Origin: Acholoe squamosa
Taxonomy: Eukaryota > Annelida > Polychaeta > Phyllodocida > Polynoidae
Direction of reading: 5' to 3'
DNA: 64,000 nucleotides
Assembly (NCBI GenBank): GCA_949317995.1
Contig: OX439051.1
Coordinates: 39,063,250 to 39,127,249, forward strand
Numbering within the stretch: position 1 is the stretch's first letter; every line of letters starts with the position of its first letter. Positions 54,301-60,300 of the stretch are shown here, piece after piece. Made by a program: the position numbers and the translations under genes. Under the pieces are notes generated by a model that was given only the letters and a program-made list of their open reading frames with translations, made no database searches and was not told the origin of the DNA.

Positions 54301-57300
54301 GTAGGCTGTAACATCAATTTTGTAAGGCGTGCGCCATGCGGTTATCCATGGATAACCCACACGCCTCTCATGTCCTTCCAATGTCATGTTAAAGCCTACA
54401 GAATCTTTCATTGCCATGGTAGGGGTCGAACCTGCATTCTCAGGTCCTTAGTCCAACTCCCTATGCAGTGCGCCACAAGGACTGATGAGAAATGCTCGGT
54501 TCGAACCACGTCTGGATATGATACAAAGCCCGGGAAGGAGACGACTGCGGGCTGTCTGCTACCATAACCGCGGGACGCATTCAAACATAGCAAAGCCAAG
54601 AGGGGAGGAGATGCGGTGGTCTAGTGGTTAGCGCATTGCGCTCAGCCGTTAGAGGTACGCGGGTCGAGTCCCGGTCCGGACGCATCTTTTTTTGCCGTGT
54701 GCGCTGTAGCTTTCCGCTGCCGGGCGACGAGGTGTATTATACACAAACATAACCCCGAGAGGCATCTGTTTTTTCGGCGTGTGCGCTGTAGCTGTCCGCT
54801 GCCGGGTGACGAGGTGTGTGTACACTATTTTTCGCTGTGTGCCGCTGCCAAGCCTAGCCGAGACGGGCGCTGTCGCTGTCCGCTGCCAGGGGACGAGGTG
54901 TATGTACCTGTGTACACACACTATGGCTGGCTTCGAGTCCCGGGGAGGGCGAATAATTTTTGTTTTCAACTTGAATTTATTGGTATTCTATTGATTATTT
55001 ATTGGTTTCGTGGTATAAAATAAGTAGTCAATGGATAATTCATGACTCGTGTGTGTTAGCAAAGGCTAATTACACTCGGCCTACGGCCTCATGTAATTAT
55101 CCTTCACTAACACACACGAGTCATGAATTATCCATTGATTACTTGTTCAATATATTACCTGTGTTTGGATTGGCACAGACACCGGTATCCAGATTATCTC
55201 CAGGCCATCAATTATTTCACAGATTCTTTCCAGACTAATTTCACAGATGAATGTATGAACTATATGATTGTGTAGGCAATTTATTTAGACTATTCATAAG
55301 GCTATCATAATTTAGAAAGCCAAAATTGGCCTCCTATGTAGAGTATGTTTTTCAAATTCCTTAAAACCAAATAAAAAGGAGAGGTACATGTCCTATTACA
55401 GCAAATTTTGTATATGATTCCAACATATAACTACACCATTTTATATTTTATAGAGTATGTTAGCACTCACACCAGCCGCACGAGGTTTGCTGATACGAGC
55501 ATTGAGGAAGCGTGCAGAAACTCGAAAAAACAAAGCAGCAGTCTCCAATGAAAGTTCAAATAAGGAGACAGGTGAGGAAACAAACATGGAGAAGAATGAC
55601 ACAGAAGGTGAAGTTCAACACCAAGAACAATCTCAGGAACAGGTGAGGAAAATGGATCATTTTTCTACTGTACTATAGTACCTCGCCAAAAGGTGGTTGG
55701 CCCCATGTACAAGATGAACCCTCAGCTGGGAGAAAAGCTAAAGGGACCCTGCATAGGGGTTATTTTTGGCAGTTTAGTAGGCCTACTAATCTAATCTAAA
55801 TTGACCCCACCTGTATAGTGCACCACTTCTTTTGTGAAGTAGGCCTCAGCTTTGCCTTATGTGCAAGGTACTACGGTAGTACCAGTACCTCATATATAAG
55901 ACATGGCTTATGCGTGGGGATAGCCTCTTGCTGCATGTTATTACAAGTGCCATAAGCCAGGGTGCAAATTATAGGCAAGGATTTTACAGAACACTAACGA
56001 AACTAAAAATGAACCTCCATCTGCACTTTTCCCTCAACCCAGGGCATGCCTTATATATTGTGTGAATCTAGTGTACTAAAGGTGATTCATTAATTAATCT
56101 CTAGGTGGAGCAACCTAATACCAAGCGAAGCTTCAAACCAATTATGTATCATTCTCAGAACATTTTGTTGTCCCTTGACTTAAACCTTACTCTAGGTTGT
56201 TTGCAAATCGCGACCTCATAAACACTATTGATTTCTTTTCTATCAGAATGAAAGCACCAAGGAAGGGAAGGCTGAAGATGACATCCAAAATGAAAATGAA
56301 GACAGCAATAACACTAAACAGGTAGGCGAAAATGGCCCTACTCCTTAGGCCGATTTAAGCAAGTATCACTCTGGCCTTAAATCTGACCAATTCTTTTTAC
56401 ATGCTCGTAAGGAAAAGAGCCATGTCAAAACCATCTTGGGGGGGGGGGTCCCTTTACAAGAATAGTATAGGTTCCCTAGGATGTGTTACTCAATAGAGTC
56501 CTATAGTGCAAGCCACCCCCCTCTACCCCCCCTTAAAAGTAGGCTACCTTTTGTGTTCAGTACTGAGTCCTATGTAAGATAAGGGGGTTTATGGAGATGT
56601 CAGGAATCTTTATCAGAGTGATATCAAATGGAAACAAGGAGCCACCTATACCAAAAAATCCTGCTGAATCTAAAATGTGTGGTCTATATTCTCAAAATTT
56701 GGCCAAAGGTACCTAAAAATGAGGTTTGATGATTAGAATATTTTAAAATGTAAAAATTTATATTGAACTTTTTATAGATGCAACATGTTAATCAAAGTCA
56801 GTACCTCAATCTACATATATGTGGATCAACATGGTAAAAGGTACCCCCGTGAGGGGGTGCGCGGGTGTACCTTTTACCATGTTGATCCATATATCCCAAT
56901 GTTTGCCTATCCCAACCTGACAAGTACTCTGCCTGCGTATGGCTCTGCCTCTCCCACATACTGCCTATCCCTTAGTCTGCCTATCACTCATACTACCTAT
57001 CCCTTGAAACATCTAGAGTTTAATTAGGTTTTCCCTCAAATGGCTTAAAGTAATAAAGTTTACCCCTCACCTTTGTATCTAATTTTCTCTGTACATTCTT
57101 ACCATTAGTCTACCTATCCTCAATCTGCCTATAATTCACTTTACCTATCCCTCATGGTGACTATCCCCCAACTCTGCACATCCCTCATATTTGACTGGCA
57201 CATCTGTGATATTACATAGCACCAATGTATCTTTTGAATATGCTCACCTTACAAGTACCCTCTGTGCCTATCTATTAAACTGTTTATTACCTATCCTCCT

Positions 57301-60300
57301 TGCTACCCATCCTCTTCAATACCTATCCCTCAAGCTCATTTTATAGCTTTCCTACCTATCACAACTTGATCAGCTGGGATAGCTCACATCCAACCTTCAT
57401 TATGATCTCTTAGTCAACCTATCCCCTAAAGACCAAATCCAACAGTCTACCTCAAGCATACATCTACTGATCACTCATGCTATACATCCTTGAGGTTACC
57501 TATCCTTCAGGCTGCCTATCCTTCATGGTATATAGCCCTCAGTCTACCTAACCAGCTATCTATGTATCTCTCACCTTGTATTCTATTCTTTCTACCTTTA
57601 TAGTAGCTCTTATAGTCTATGCCTTGTGAAATATACCTATCGCTTATTGTACCTATCTTCAAGTCTGCATATCACTCATGTTTACTTTACATATCCCTCA
57701 GCCCACTGAATTATCGTGCTTTTCTAATTATGCCTCACCATGGCTATCATTAGACTAGCTAGCTTCCTATCCTACATGTATGTTGTTTATTCCCCTCTTC
57801 CTATCCTCCATGCTGCATATCACTCATGCTATCTCACTTGACAACAAAACATTTTTTAAGGTAAAATAAATTGAGGGCTATATACCATGAAGGATAGGCA
57901 GCCTGAATGATAGGTAACCTCAAAGATATAAAGCATGAGTGATAGGTAGATGTATGCTTGAGGTAGACTGTTAATTTTCTTTCCTTAGGGGATAGGTTGA
58001 CTAAGAGATCACAATGAAGGTTAATTGTGAGCTATCTCAGCTGAACAAGCTGTGATAGGTAGGAAAGCTATAAAGTGAGCATGAGGGATAGGTATTGAAG
58101 AGGATGGGTAGCAAGGAGGATAGGCAGCATGCGTAATAAACAGTTTAAGAAATAGGCATAGAGAGTACCTTGTGAAGTGAGCATATTCAAAAGATACATT
58201 GGTGCTAGGTAATACCACAGATGTGCCAGTCAAACATGAGGGATGTGAAGAGTTGGGGGATAAACTTTAATACTTTAAGCCATTTGGGGGAAAACCTAAT
58301 TAAACTCTAGGATGTTTTAAGGGATAGGTAGTATGAGTGATAGGTAGACTAAGGGATAGGCAGTATGTGGGAGAGGCAGAGCCATACACAGGCAGAGTAC
58401 TTGTCAGGTTGAGATAGGCAAACATTGGGATAGTTATGTAGATTGAGATATTGACTTTGATTAGCATGTTGCATCTATAAAAAGTTCCAATCATTTTCAA
58501 TATAACTTTTGTACATTTTTAAAATATTCTCATCATCAAACCTCCTTTTTTTTTATCAAATTTTGAGAATCAAGATCACAAATTTTGGATTCAGCAGTAT
58601 TTCTTGGTATAGGTGGCCCCTTGTTTCCATTTGATATCACTCTGATAAAGATTCCTGACATCCCTATAAACCCCCTTATCCTACATAGGACTCAATAGGG
58701 AACACGCAAGGGAGCCTACTTTTAAGGGGGGGGGGGTAGAGGGGGGGGGGCTGTTACACTGTGTCCATAGGTAAAGCTCTGAGTTTCACCTCCTATATAT
58801 TGAAGCTTCTTGCCAAATTCTGACAAAAAAAATAACAATCAAGTAAATTCGGAAGTCAATCGGCTGCACGCCACAAAACCAACACACTGGAATTTAGGCC
58901 GAGCTTTCCGATTGTTAGATTGGTCCCATACACCAGCCCATACATCCATGGTCATACAGCTCTTTCTGGTGACAGGGGACTCATTGCACCACATACCATT
59001 AGACACCTATTCTGTGGTTTTCTAGTCTGAGGGTAGTACATAAAGGCAGGAAAGTCACTAGTATTTGTGTTACATATAACCTTCTATTCTATATGAGAAT
59101 AGACTTCTATTCTAAATTTGTGGAATAGAAAAGAAGCTTGTCCCGCAGGGCTATTAAGAAGGAATAGAAAAGAATCTTGCCCCGCATGGCTATTGGGCTA
59201 TTAAGAAGGAATCCAATAGAAGCTTTAATTTGATAGCCCTGTGAGTCAAATTCTTTTCTATTCCTTCTTAATAGCCCTGCGGGGCAAGATTATTTTCTTT
59301 CCTTAATGTATAGCTGAGCGAGGCAAGATTCTTTTCTATCCTAAATATATAGCCCTGCGGGGCAAGATTCCATTCTATCCTTAATGTATAGCCGAGTGGG
59401 GCAAGATTCTTCTCTATCCTAAATATATAGCCCTGCGGGGCAACATTCCATTCTATCCTAATGTATAGCCGAGTGGGGCTAAATTCTTATCTATCCTATA
59501 TATATAGCCCTGCGGGGCAAGATTCTATTCTTTTCTAAATTGATTAAAAAACCCTGTATACAACCAGTAGGGACAGTATCATTAGGTTTTAGGGCTGTTC
59601 CTCTACTTCTATAAGAAGAGGGATGTTTCTTTTAAAGAAATCATGGCTTTTTTCAAACCATGATAACATCCCTCTCTTCTTATAGAACAAGAGGAACATC
59701 CCTAAACCCTAATGATACTGTCCCTATTGGTTGTATACAGGAAAAGGTCATCAGGTGTTCTGATGACTGCCTGTCTCCAGTGACGAGTGACCGGAATGTC
59801 ATAAGAAGAATACTGCTGACCATGAGTTCCCGGTCACCAGAAGAAACTGGATGACCATGGATGTTTGGGGTGCACCCCCATATATATGAATACATGTTAG
59901 CTTTGGTAAAACACCCTGCTCAGGTTTTGGCAATCCATGTACAGAATTAGGATATACATAGGCCATCTCATTATGTTAGACATTTGAAACCCAAAACAAG
60001 TCAACGGGAACAGTCAATAGCTTAAACTAAGTAACCTGTAGATCTGATTTTTCACCTATTTTCTTTCCTCAGATCAACCCCAAGGTGAACCGCGTGGTAA
60101 AACGAGCCTTCTCAAACCGGAAAAAGCAGGCATTCCAAAGTCAGGACAAAGGCTTCAGTGGTGTAGTCCAAAGAAGTTTAGATCTACAAGATGCCGAGAA
60201 TAACAGAATAAAAAAACAAGAGGATATAGCAACAGAACAAGAGAACAACCCAGAAGGTAGCACAACCTCCCAGAGACTTATTGAAGAGAATGATGCTGAA

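Larger units (their letters stand above)
51185..55453. other. Intron 8 contents
   Basis: Copies of the dispersed TGCATCAT/GCTGCATT repeat at 51235-51305 and 52245-52375; a degraded copy of the 13.16-kb MITE at about 52640-52850; a GACCTTGACCTTGACCTT microsatellite at about 53379-53396; an inverted pair at 51310-51440 and 53790-53890 (TTTCAGAATCCCAATCAAAC and GTTTGATTAGGATTCTGAAA), which is another dispersed repeat; then tRNA-like sequence and a hairpin. No coding exon seen. Confidence 0.5.

Noticed and set aside
54611-54684. A functional tRNA gene
   Set aside because: The acceptor ends and T arm pair, but the anticodon arm does not fold, and the body repeats downstream point to a SINE.
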